From the NCBI GenBank assembly GCA_018716505.1, contig DVJW01000210.1:1-51911 (forward strand): DNA of 51,911 nt, read 5' to 3'. This document shows, one piece after another, positions 1 through 8,027 of this stretch. The notes beneath the pieces were generated by a model, which saw nothing but the letters and a program-made list of their open reading frames with translations, had not been told where the DNA came from and did no database searches. This DNA comes from Candidatus Faecaligallichristensenella faecipullorum (lineage in GTDB: Bacteria > Bacillota > Clostridia > Christensenellales > Aristaeellaceae). Position numbers and translations under genes: made by a program. Position 1 is the first letter of the stretch. The number at the start of each line of letters is the position of its first letter.

Positions 1-111
1 CGCCGCTGCGGATTGAATATGAAGGGGCTGCGGCCCCTTCATGCATCCCCAAACGGGAAAAATAGGTTTGTCAATGGTCTGAAGGGGGCGCGGCTCAGCC
101 GCGCCCCCTTC
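1..111 (+). repeat. Dispersed multi-hairpin repeat, copy 1 (truncated by window start)
   Basis: CGCCGCTGCGGATTGAATATGAAGGGGCTGCGGCCCCTTCATGCATCCCCAAACGGGAAAAATAGGTTTGTCAATGGTCTGA plus a terminal hairpin at 81-111; matches the reverse complement of 51720-51840. Confidence 0.85.
81..111. terminator. GC-rich 14-bp hairpin downstream of mntP (GAAGGGGGCGCGGC-TCA-GCCGCGCCCCCTTC)
   Basis: Perfect inverted repeat 18 nt beyond the mntP stop; no strong T-run on the mntP side. Confidence 0.5.
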
Positions 112-128
112 CATTTTTCCCTCTCGAA

Positions 129-689
129 TTACGCCCCGCCGGTAAGGTGTTCGATCAGGATCTTGATGCCCATTAAAATCAAAATCACGCCCCCGGCCAG
201 CTCGGCCCGGGATTTGTATTTGCTGCCAAACACATGGCCCATTTTGACGCCCAGGGCCGACAGGACGAAGGTAATAACCCCGATAAAGCTCACGGCCGGG
301 GCGATGTTGACCTGCAAAAACGCAAAGGTTACGCCCACGGCCAGGGCGTCTATGCTGGTGGCCAAAGCCAAAGGCAGCATGGTTTTAAAGTCAAAGGCGT
401 CGTTAAGACACTCGCTCTCCTCCCGGGATTCCTTGATCATATTCAGTCCGATAAGCGCCAATAGCACAAAGGCGATCCAATGGTCAAAGCTGGTGATAAA
501 CGACTCAAACCGAACCCCCAAAAGATAGCCGATCAGCGGCATCAGCGCCTGAAAGCCGCCGAAATACAGCCCGGTGATCAGGGCGTGGCGCGGCTTCAGC
601 TGCTGAACCGAAAGGCCCTTACAGATGGCCACCGCGAAGGCATCCATGGAAAGCCCCAACGCGATAATAAAAAGTTCCAAAAGACTCAT
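129..689 (-). CDS. mntP: Putative manganese efflux pump MntP
   Basis: [26 protein letters not shown]... six-TM MntP-like protein; preceded by a yybP-ykoY leader. Confidence 0.93.
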   Translation of the reverse strand: MSLLELFIIALGLSMDAFAVAICKGLSVQQLKPRHALITGLYFGGFQALMPLIGYLLGVRFESFITSFDHWIAFVLLALIGLNMIKESREESECLNDAFDFKTMLPLALATSIDALAVGVTFAFLQVNIAPAVSFIGVITFVLSALGVKMGHVFGSKYKSRAELAGGVILILMGIKILIEHLTGGA

Positions 690-732
690 GCGTTTTCCTC
701 CTTTGTTGATCCACCCCGGTGCGTGGCGGCAT

Positions 733-770
733 AAAAAAAGACCTATCTGCCGCCTTGGAACAGATAAGTC
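733..770 (-). terminator. Riboswitch expression-platform terminator (AGACTTATCTG...CAGATAGGTCT-T7)
   Basis: 11-bp stem followed by TTTTTTT on the minus strand; its 5' arm overlaps the 3' strand of the aptamer P1. Confidence 0.88.
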
Positions 771-857
771 TCATCATTTCAAACAAAGCCAGGAGGCAGG
801 CCTCCAGTATGTTGACTTCGTTGCGTCCCCAAAAGGGCCGCCGACTACTCCCTTATT
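762..857 (-). ncRNA. yybP-ykoY (manganese) riboswitch
   Basis: Minus strand ATAAGGGAGTAGTCGGC...ACGCAACGAAGTCAACATACTGG...CTGGCTTTGTTTGAAATGATGAGACTTAT, with the recognisable GGGAGTAG and GTCAACATACT elements, upstream of mntP. Confidence 0.88.
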
Positions 858-862
858 TGACT

Positions 863-891
863 ATTATATAGGTGATTTTCCGCTTTGTCAA
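863..891 (-). promoter_or_regulatory. Sigma-A-type promoter for mntP (TTGACA-17-TATAAT)
   Basis: Perfect consensus hexamers on the minus strand, 17-nt spacer, placing the TSS at the aptamer 5' end. Confidence 0.85.
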
Positions 892-940
892 CCATGGCTC
901 GGGGAAATCCTGCCCTCGGCGCATGCCCTGGGCGCTTTGG

Positions 941-970
941 TTGACATTTTCCGGGCCCGCATGCTATACT
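941..970 (+). promoter_or_regulatory. Promoter TTGACA-18-TATACT for the NUDIX gene
   Basis: Near-consensus hexamers upstream of ORF 1013. Confidence 0.65.
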
Positions 971-1012
971 TTCCTTGATTTTACCCTCAGTACACAAAGG
1001 AGGATGTAAGCA

Positions 1013-1513
1013 ATGCCAGAAATCCGCGACATCTATACGCGTTCCGGCCAAAAGACCGGCCGCACATTCGTCAAGGGCGAAGCGCTGGCGCCAGGGGAAT
1101 ATTTTCTGCATGTTGTTGTCCTTTTGCAGGGACGGGGCGGAAAATATCTTTTACAGCAGCGCGCCTTGAACGCAAAGCATTTCCCCGGGCGTTGGGACGT
1201 AACCGGCGGCGGGGTGACCAGCGGCGAAGACAGCCGGGACGCCGCGGTGCGCGAGGTTCAGGAAGAGCTGGGGCTGACGTTCGATGCCGCGCAATTGGTG
1301 TATGGCGGGCGCATTTTGCAAAACGACGCCTATCATCTGGACATGTACGGCGCAAAGGGCGATTTTACCGAAGCGGACTGCAAATTCAACCCGCGGGAGG
1401 TCAACGCCGTGCGCCTGGCGGACTTTGATGAATTCGCCGAACTTGTCTCCTACAACAAGGACGACGCCTTTATGCGGCTGCAGGAGCACGTGCGCCGGCT
1501 TCTGGAAGGCTGA
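1013..1513 (+). CDS. NUDIX hydrolase (IPP isomerase-like subgroup)
   Basis: NUDIX box GGGVTSGEDSRDAAVREVQEELG; RBS AGGAGG. Confidence 0.88.
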   Translation: MPEIRDIYTRSGQKTGRTFVKGEALAPGEYFLHVVVLLQGRGGKYLLQQRALNAKHFPGRWDVTGGGVTSGEDSRDAAVREVQEELGLTFDAAQLVYGGRILQNDAYHLDMYGAKGDFTEADCKFNPREVNAVRLADFDEFAELVSYNKDDAFMRLQEHVRRLLEG

Positions 1514-1582
1514 AAATGTTTTTTTTCGCCCAACGGGCCGTGCGGTTGCGGGCGCGGACTGCGGATCAGCCCCGCCGGGGAA

Positions 1583-1611
1583 TTGACTTTTCCCCTTAAA
1601 CATGGTATGCT
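1583..1611 (+). promoter_or_regulatory. Promoter TTGACT-17-TATGCT for the thiamin operon
   Basis: Near-consensus hexamers immediately before the TPP aptamer. Confidence 0.7.
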
Positions 1612-1627
1612 GAATATAACTTCATAG

Positions 1628-1704
1628 TTGCGGGGGGACTCTTCGGAGTTGAGAAGGTAAAACCTGACCCTTTGAACCTGTTGGTTAATACCAGCGCAGG
1701 GAGC
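1628..1704 (+). ncRNA. TPP (THI element) riboswitch
   Basis: GGGGGGACTCTTCGGAGTTGAGAAGGTAAAACCTGACCCTTTGAACCTGTTGGTTAATACCAGCGCAGGGAGC contains the diagnostic TGAGA, GAACCTG and CCAGCGCAGGGA elements. Confidence 0.95.
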
Positions 1705-1734
1705 ATTGTTATTCATTCTCAAAAAAGAATTTGT

Positions 1735-1773
1735 AAGGATACTCGCTGCGCGGGGCAGCGGGTATCCTTTTTT
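1735..1773 (+). terminator. Riboswitch terminator (GGATACTCGCTG...CAGCGGGTATCC-T6)
   Basis: Strong stem plus T-run between the aptamer and thiD. Confidence 0.85.
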
Positions 1774-1789
1774 AGTTTGGAGGCAAAAG

Positions 1790-2581
1790 ATGAAAACAGC
1801 ATTGACCATCGCAGGCTCGGACTGCAGCGGCGGCGCGGGCATCCAGGCGGATATCAAGACCATGTCCGCCCTGGGCGTGTTTGGCATGAGCGTGATTGTG
1901 TCGGTGGTGGCGGAAAACACCAGCCGGGTGATCTCCATAGAGGACGTTTCCCCCAAGGTGATCGCGGACCAGATCGACGCGGTGTTTGAGGATATTGAGG
2001 TGGACGCGGTCAAGGTGGGCATGTTGTCCACCCCGGAGTGCATGAAGGCGGTGGCCCAAAAACTGAACCAGTATAAGCCCAGGCATGTGGTCATTGACCC
2101 GGTCATGTATGCCAAAAACGGCTGCCCGCTGATGCAGGAGAGCTCCATCGATACCCTGATTCAAACCGTAATTCCCCTATCCACCTTGCTTACCCCCAAT
2201 ATCCCGGAGGCCGAAAAAATCGCGGGCATGAAAATTGAAACCATTGAGCAAATGAAGCAGGCGGCCGTGAAAATCGCCTCCATGGGCGCGGGGGCGGTCC
2301 TGGTCAAAGGCGGCCACTATATGGGCGACGCCCAGGATGTGCTGTATGACGGAAAGGAATTTTATACCTTTGTTCAAAGGCGCATCGACACCAAAAACAC
2401 CCATGGCACCGGCTGCACCCTGTCCAGCGCCATCGCCTCTTATCTGGCCCTGGGCGAGGATCTGAAAGGCGCGGTGGAGAAGGCCAAGGCCTATGTCACC
2501 GGAGCCATTGAAAACGCCCTGGAGCTGGGCAAGGGCTGCGGCCCGACCCATCATTTTTTCCGGTTTTATCCATCCAAATAA
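1790..2581 (+). CDS. thiD: Hydroxymethylpyrimidine/phosphomethylpyrimidine kinase
   Basis: MKTALTIAGSDCSGGAGIQADIKTMSALGVFG; start trimmed from the ORF track to the ATG after GGAGG. Confidence 0.95.
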   Translation: MKTALTIAGSDCSGGAGIQADIKTMSALGVFGMSVIVSVVAENTSRVISIEDVSPKVIADQIDAVFEDIEVDAVKVGMLSTPECMKAVAQKLNQYKPRHVVIDPVMYAKNGCPLMQESSIDTLIQTVIPLSTLLTPNIPEAEKIAGMKIETIEQMKQAAVKIASMGAGAVLVKGGHYMGDAQDVLYDGKEFYTFVQRRIDTKNTHGTGCTLSSAIASYLALGEDLKGAVEKAKAYVTGAIENALELGKGCGPTHHFFRFYPSK

Positions 2582-2598
2582 CCAAGGAGGAAGCGCGC

Positions 2599-3264
2599 AT
2601 GAGCTTTATGGAAGAAGTGATCGCCGGTTCAAAGCCCCTTTGGGATGCGGCGGCCAACTCGGAATTTATCGAGCAAATGGGCAAGGGCACCTTGGACAAG
2701 GCGAAATTTTTGGACTATATGGTGCAGGATAGCCTGTATCTTCGGGACTATGCCCGCGCCTATGCCATGGCCATGTTCAAGAGCCATACCCTTCAGGAAA
2801 TCCAGGTCTTTTACTCGGTGCTGGGCTTTGTAAACGAGCATGAAAACGCCACAAGGCTGCGCTATCTTTCCGACGCCGGGCTGACCGACGCGGATGTGGA
2901 GAATATCCCCAAAAAGCCGGCCTGCGCGGCCTACACCGGTTTTCTCATCAAAACCGCCCAGGAGGAGGAGATTCCCGAAATCCTGATGGCGGTCATGCCC
3001 TGCATGTTGGGGTATTACGATGTGTTTGAGCGGCTGGTTCAGCGCTATCCTCAGGTTTTGGATTCCTACTTCGGCCCGCTGGTGCGCGATTACACCGCCC
3101 CGGGCTATGGCGAGAGCTGCAAAATTTGGACCGATTATTGCGAAAAGGCCTGCAAAGACCTGGACGCCGCGCGCAAGGAAAAGCTCAAGGAGATTTTCAA
3201 GGAAGCCAGCGCGCATGAACTCTATTTCTGGGAAATGGCAGGAGGAAAAGAAAATGAACAATAA
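2599..3264 (+). CDS. tenA: TenA-family thiaminase II / aminopyrimidine aminohydrolase
   Basis: TenA-like sequence within the thi operon (YMVQDSLYLRDYARAYAMA...). Confidence 0.9.
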   Translation: MSFMEEVIAGSKPLWDAAANSEFIEQMGKGTLDKAKFLDYMVQDSLYLRDYARAYAMAMFKSHTLQEIQVFYSVLGFVNEHENATRLRYLSDAGLTDADVENIPKKPACAAYTGFLIKTAQEEEIPEILMAVMPCMLGYYDVFERLVQRYPQVLDSYFGPLVRDYTAPGYGESCKIWTDYCEKACKDLDAARKEKLKEIFKEASAHELYFWEMAGGKENEQ

Positions 3265-4051
3265 TCAAATTGTGAGGGACAACGTGCCCTTGGTACATTG
3301 CATCACCAACTATGTCACGGTCAACGACGTGGCCAACGCGCTTTTGGCCTGCGGCGGCTCGCCCATCATGGCCGACGACATCGACGAGGTCTCTGAGATC
3401 ACCTCGATCAGCAACACCTTGGTCATCAACATCGGCACCCTGAACCGCCGCACCATGGCTTCCATGGTGCGCGCCGGAAAGACCGCCAATGAAAAGGGCA
3501 TTCCGGTGGTGCTGGATCCGGTGGGCGCGGGCGCGTCCGGCCTGCGCAACGAGGCGGTGGAAAACCTGCTGAAGGAAGTAAAGTTTGCGGTCATCCGGGG
3601 CAATCTGTCCGAGGTTTCCTTCATCGCGGGCCTCAAGGTCTCCACCCGGGGGGTGGATACCAGCGCGGCGGACAGCGGCAACGATCCGGTGGCCGTTTCC
3701 AGGGCGGTGGCCGAAAAGTTTGGCTGTGTGGCCGCCATCACCGGGGCGGTGGACGTGATTTCCGACGGCAAGCGCCTGGCCAGGATCCATAACGGCGTGG
3801 CCCAGATGGGCAAGATCACCGGCACCGGCTGCATGCTGTCCGGGGTCATCGGCGCGTATGTGGGCGCCTGCCCGGACGCCTTCTCGGCCACGGTGTCGGC
3901 CATAGCCTCCATGGGCATTGCGGGCGAGATGTCCTGGGCGGCGAACGGCGAGAAGGGCACCGGAAGCCTGCACATCGGCATCATCGACGCGCTCAGCCAA
4001 ATCGGCGATGAAACCATCGAAAAGCGAGGCCAGATCAGCTATGAAGGGTAA
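3254..4051 (+). CDS. thiM: Hydroxyethylthiazole kinase
   Basis: [42 protein letters not shown]; start trimmed to 3254. Confidence 0.95.
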   Translation: MNNNQIVRDNVPLVHCITNYVTVNDVANALLACGGSPIMADDIDEVSEITSISNTLVINIGTLNRRTMASMVRAGKTANEKGIPVVLDPVGAGASGLRNEAVENLLKEVKFAVIRGNLSEVSFIAGLKVSTRGVDTSAADSGNDPVAVSRAVAEKFGCVAAITGAVDVISDGKRLARIHNGVAQMGKITGTGCMLSGVIGAYVGACPDAFSATVSAIASMGIAGEMSWAANGEKGTGSLHIGIIDALSQIGDETIEKRGQISYEG

Positions 4052-4667
4052 TGTGGATTACAGCCTCTATCTGTGCACCGACCGGGGGCTGATGACCAGC
4101 CCCACCATAGAGGACAGCGTGGAACAGGCGCTCAAAGGCGGGGCCACGGTGATTCAGCTCAGGGAAAAGGATTGCTCCAGCCGGGAATTCTATGAGCTGG
4201 CCTTGCGGGTCAAGGCCATTACCCAAAGGTATAACGCGCCCCTTATCATCAACGACCGGGTGGACATCGCCCTGGCCGTGGATGCGGACGGGGTGCATGT
4301 GGGCCAGAGCGACCTGCCCTGTGCCGCGGTGCGGGCCATCATGGGGCCGGATAAAATCGTGGGCGTATCGGCTTCCAGCCTGGAAGAGGCGGTTCAGGCC
4401 CAAAAGGATGGGGCGGACTACCTGGGGGTGGGCGCCATGTATGCCACCAGCACCAAGGACGACGCTGAAATCGTGTCCATGGACGAGCTGAAGGCCATCC
4501 GCCGGACGGTGGACTTGCCCATTGTGGTCATCGGCGGCATCAACGCCCGCACCATCCCGAATTTCAAGCACATGGGCATCGAGGGCATTGCGGTGGTGTC
4601 GGCCATCGTGGCCCAGGCGGATGTGGAGGGCGCGGCCCGGGCGCTTTTGAAGCTATGGAAAGACTAA
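4041..4667 (+). CDS. thiE: Thiamine-phosphate synthase
   Basis: YLCTDRGL...VIQLREKD...[19 protein letters not shown]; start trimmed to 4041, overlaps thiM. Confidence 0.95.
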   Translation: MKGNVDYSLYLCTDRGLMTSPTIEDSVEQALKGGATVIQLREKDCSSREFYELALRVKAITQRYNAPLIINDRVDIALAVDADGVHVGQSDLPCAAVRAIMGPDKIVGVSASSLEEAVQAQKDGADYLGVGAMYATSTKDDAEIVSMDELKAIRRTVDLPIVVIGGINARTIPNFKHMGIEGIAVVSAIVAQADVEGAARALLKLWKD

Positions 4668-5323
4668 AGGGCATCAAGGGCGCGATCTTTGACCTGGACG
4701 GAACCTTGCTGGATTCCATGGGCATATGGGGCGAGATTGACCGAAGGTTTCTTGAGCGGCGGGGCATTGAGCTGCCGGAGGACTACATCGACGTCATGAA
4801 ATTCATGGAGTTCAACCGGGCCGCCGAATATACCATCCGGCGCTTTGGCCTGGATGAAACGCCCGAGGCGCTGATGGCGGAATGGACGCAGATGTCCCGG
4901 GAGGCCTATGCCCGGGAAATCGAGCTCAAGCCCGGAGTTCGGGCCTGTTTGGCGCGGCTGGCCCAAGCGGGGGTAAAGATCGCGGCGGCCACCTCGTGCA
5001 CCCAGGAGCTGTTTGTGCCGGCCCTGAAGCGGGGCGGGGTGTATGATTTGTTTTCCGCCTTTGCCACCACGGCCGAGGCCGGGGTGGGCAAACATTCGCC
5101 CGCGGTCTTTCTGTTGGCCGCCCAAAGGCTGGGCCTTGAGCCCCAAGCCTGCGCGGTGTTTGAGGATACCCTGCAGGGCGTCCTGACCGCGCGCGAGGCC
5201 GGATTCGCCACCGTCGGGGTATACGACGAATCCTCGGATGCCGAGCAGGAAGACATCCGCCGCCAGGCCAACTTCTATATCCGTTCTTTTTTGGAGTTTG
5301 GGCCGCCATCAGGCGGCAAATAA
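4655..5323 (+). CDS. HAD-superfamily phosphatase (beta-PGM-like)
   Basis: [11 protein letters not shown] motif I; overlaps thiE by 13 nt. Confidence 0.88.
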   Translation: MERLKGIKGAIFDLDGTLLDSMGIWGEIDRRFLERRGIELPEDYIDVMKFMEFNRAAEYTIRRFGLDETPEALMAEWTQMSREAYAREIELKPGVRACLARLAQAGVKIAAATSCTQELFVPALKRGGVYDLFSAFATTAEAGVGKHSPAVFLLAAQRLGLEPQACAVFEDTLQGVLTAREAGFATVGVYDESSDAEQEDIRRQANFYIRSFLEFGPPSGGK

Positions 5324-5343
5324 TGCAGGGAAGGGTGAAAAAA

Positions 5344-6168
5344 ATGGAGTTCAACCTGCGCGAACAGGCGCTTCAAAAGACCATGATCGCCGCCCATCGG
5401 GGGATATCCGGGGGCAATATCCCGTGCAACACCTTGGACGCCTTTGACGCGGCCCTGTATCAGGGCGCGGATATGATTGAGCTGGATGTGGCCGCCTCGA
5501 AGGATGGCCAGCTCTTTGTGTTCCATCCGGGCATGGAGCCCGCCCATCTGGGCAGCGCACGGCTGATTCGCGATATGACCGCGCAAGAGGTGGGGGAACT
5601 GGGCTTTTTGAACCAGGACAATGTGCCCAGCGGCCATAAGATCAACACCTTGGATCAGGCGTTGGAGCACTTGAAAGGCCGCTGCTATATCAATATTGAT
5701 AAGTTTTGGGAGAACGTGGAGCCCATCACCCGGGCCGTTCGCCGTCATGGCATGACCGGCCAGATTCTGGTCAAGACCGCGCCCAATGAGGCCATCTTTG
5801 ACCAGATGGAGCGCCTGGCGCCCGAGCTCAACTACATGCTGGTGATCAAAGAGCGCGACGGGTACAGCATGCGCCTGCGCGACCGGCCGCTCAACTATGT
5901 GGGCGCAGAGGTGCTGTTTGAAAGGGAGGACGCGCCGGTGGCCTCCGGGGCCTATATAGAGGAAATGCACCGAAATGGGCTGTTGGTCTGGGCGAACGCC
6001 ATTGTGTACGACCGCCGGGCCGTGCTGGCCGCGGGCCATAACGACGATATCTCGGCCATCGGCCGTGCGGACGAAGGCTGGGGATGGCTCTTGGATAAGG
6101 GCTTTGACATCATTCAGACCGATTGGCCGCTGGCCCTGCGCCTGTATATGCAGAAACGTGCAAAATAA
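5344..6168 (+). CDS. Glycerophosphodiester phosphodiesterase family protein
   Basis: AAHRGISGGNIPCNTLDAFDAALYQGADMIELDV. Confidence 0.85.
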   Translation: MEFNLREQALQKTMIAAHRGISGGNIPCNTLDAFDAALYQGADMIELDVAASKDGQLFVFHPGMEPAHLGSARLIRDMTAQEVGELGFLNQDNVPSGHKINTLDQALEHLKGRCYINIDKFWENVEPITRAVRRHGMTGQILVKTAPNEAIFDQMERLAPELNYMLVIKERDGYSMRLRDRPLNYVGAEVLFEREDAPVASGAYIEEMHRNGLLVWANAIVYDRRAVLAAGHNDDISAIGRADEGWGWLLDKGFDIIQTDWPLALRLYMQKRAK

Positions 6169-6178
6169 GGCAAATAAG

Positions 6179-6227
6179 AACCGCCATGAACCGGAGCCAA
6201 AGCGCATCCGGACATGGCGGTTTTATT
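6179..6227. terminator. Bidirectional terminator between convergent GDPD genes
   Basis: AACCGCCATG...CATGGCGGTTTTATTTTT. Confidence 0.75.
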
Positions 6228-6228
6228 T

Positions 6229-6873
6229 TTATCCCTGAATCTCCTTGCGCAGCCGCAGGGCCAGGCGCGGCGTCCGGCTGGTGATGTTTTTCACCCCGGC
6301 GCGGAGAAAGCGGGCGATGGCCTGCTCCTCGGAGACCGTCCAAAGGGAGAGGCGCTCCGGGCTTTGGGCCAGCAGTTCCTCCGTCACCCGGGCGTAATCC
6401 ATATTCAGGACGGAAAAGCCCTTTTCCGAAAGGCCGGCGAAGGGATGGGCCCGGTCGGAAAGCTGCTCCTCATTGTACCAGACCGTGACGCCCTGCTCCA
6501 GCGCCCAGGGGATTTCCGGGTCGCTGACGCTGCCGGTTATCAAATAGCGCCCCTCAAAGCCGCAGCGCGCGGCCAACTCCGCCGCCGCCCGAACCAGGCC
6601 GGGCGCCTTTAAATCCACATTGACCCTCAGCCCCTCATGGAGCAGCGCTTCCCGAAAGCAGTCCTCCAAGGTGGGATAGCGCACCCCCGGCTCGGGCTCG
6701 TTGTGGGTCAAAATCAGTTGGCCGTCCTGCCCGCGCACGTCCACCTCAATCATCTCCGCGCCGCATTCGGCCAGAGCGCGGATGCTCTCCAGGGTGTTGG
6801 GTACGGTGCCCTCGGCGCCCGCGTGGGCGGTAATCAAAGTCTTGGGCTTGAGGCTCATGAAAGATCCCTCCAT
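6229..6873 (-). CDS. Glycerophosphodiester phosphodiesterase family protein
   Basis: TAHAGAEGTVPNTLESIRALAECGAEMIEVDVRGQDGQLILTHNE. Confidence 0.88.
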   Translation of the reverse strand: MEGSFMSLKPKTLITAHAGAEGTVPNTLESIRALAECGAEMIEVDVRGQDGQLILTHNEPEPGVRYPTLEDCFREALLHEGLRVNVDLKAPGLVRAAAELAARCGFEGRYLITGSVSDPEIPWALEQGVTVWYNEEQLSDRAHPFAGLSEKGFSVLNMDYARVTEELLAQSPERLSLWTVSEEQAIARFLRAGVKNITSRTPRLALRLRKEIQG

Positions 6874-6900
6874 TTTGCGTTGAGGAAAGGCGGAAAAATA

Positions 6901-7479
6901 TTATTGCCGCCCGGCTTGGTCATTTTCGGTCAATTCACGGATCACCTTGCAGGGATTGCCCACGGCCAGGCTGTTGGGCGGAATATCCTTGGTGACCACG
7001 CTGCCCGCGCCGATGATGCTGTTCGCCCCGATGGTCACCCCGGGCAAAACCAGCGCGCCGGTGCAGATCCAGACATTGTCGCCGATATGCACCGGATGGG
7101 TGTATTCCAATCCCTCCAGGCGCTGCTTTACGTCCATGGCGTGCTCCTCGGTGATGATGCACACATTGGGCGCGATAAACACATTGTTCCCGATGGTGAT
7201 CTTGCCGCTGTCCATCAGCTTGCAGTTGACGTTTATGAAGCAATTGTCGCCCAAGGTGGTGTTGTAGCCATAGGTGCAAAACAGCGGCTGCTCCACCACG
7301 CAGTTTTCCCCGGTTTTGCCCAGAATCTCGCCAATGGCGGCCCGGCGGCCGTCGCGGTCCAGCGGATCCATGTTGTTGTATTGATATAATTTTCGAACCG
7401 TCACGTCTCGGTCCGCGGCCAGCTCCGGATCGCCGGGCTGATAGAGCATTTCGGCATAGGATTTTTCCCTTTCGGTCAT
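6901..7479 (-). CDS. Sugar O-acetyltransferase (maltose/galactoside acetyltransferase family, left-handed beta-helix)
   Basis: MTEREKSYAEMLYQPGDPEL...; hexapeptide repeats. Confidence 0.92.
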   Translation of the reverse strand: MTEREKSYAEMLYQPGDPELAADRDVTVRKLYQYNNMDPLDRDGRRAAIGEILGKTGENCVVEQPLFCTYGYNTTLGDNCFINVNCKLMDSGKITIGNNVFIAPNVCIITEEHAMDVKQRLEGLEYTHPVHIGDNVWICTGALVLPGVTIGANSIIGAGSVVTKDIPPNSLAVGNPCKVIRELTENDQAGRQ

Positions 7480-7699
7480 GGATAGCCCTCCTTCTTATAG
7501 ATGGTTAAAGCGCTTGAAATTTCGTTGGATTAATTCAAATTGGACGGGGAATTGATAACATATGGTCTTGGGCGGCTTCTCAAAGATCGTTGTTCCCGTT
7601 CTTTGAAGAGTTGCGCCGCAGTTTATACCCGGCGATACAGGTTCATAGAGGGTTGGAGCAAACCAGTTCGTTCAAATCCAGAGGTAAATGCAAATTTAG

Positions 7700-7739
7700 A
7701 AAAACGGCGTACACTCCCATAAGAAATGTACGCCGTTTA
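7700..7739 (-). terminator. Terminator downstream of tRNA-Arg
   Basis: Minus strand AAACGGCGTACA-TTTCTTATGGGAG-TGTACGCCGTTTTT. Confidence 0.8.
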
Positions 7740-7815
7740 TGGTGTGCCTGACAGGATTTGAACCTGCGGCCTTCTGAGTCGGAGTCAGACACTCTATCCA
7801 CTGAGCTACAGGCAC
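7740..7815 (-). tRNA. tRNA-Arg (CCG anticodon), 3' CCA encoded
   Basis: GTGCCTGTAGCTCAGTGGATAGAGTGTCTGACTCCGACTCAGAAGGCCGCAGGTTCAAATCCTGTCAGGCACACCA folds as a cloverleaf; anticodon loop CTCCGAC. Confidence 0.93.
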
Positions 7816-7943
7816 ATACACCACAATCAACTCACGTTTAGATATTATAGCAAGAACATCGCCCAAAATCAAGCCCCATGGGCCGGAAAATCAAAAATAT
7901 TGTTTTGATCCTTCCGATTTTACCGAACTGCAGCAAAAATACA

Positions 7944-7972
7944 TTGACATTTTAGGGAAATTCCTGTATAAT
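7944..7972 (+). promoter_or_regulatory. Promoter TTGACA-17-TATAAT for the HelD-like gene
   Basis: Perfect consensus with 17-nt spacer. Confidence 0.85.
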
Positions 7973-8027
7973 ATTTTTCCTTTCTCAAAATAGATTCACA
8001 GAACGACAACCAATGGAGGTGTTTCCC

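Noticed and set aside
13-528. ORF beginning MNMKGLRPLHASPNGKNRFVNGL, shared with 51608-51823
   Set aside because: Shared N-terminus comes from the dispersed hairpin element, not a conserved peptide; the remainder is antisense to real genes.
7610-7690. Possible degenerate tRNA or integration scar near tRNA-Arg (GTTCAAATCC on the plus strand)
   Set aside because: T-loop-like 10-mer present but flanking bases do not form T, D or acceptor stems; no integrase or clear att repeat.
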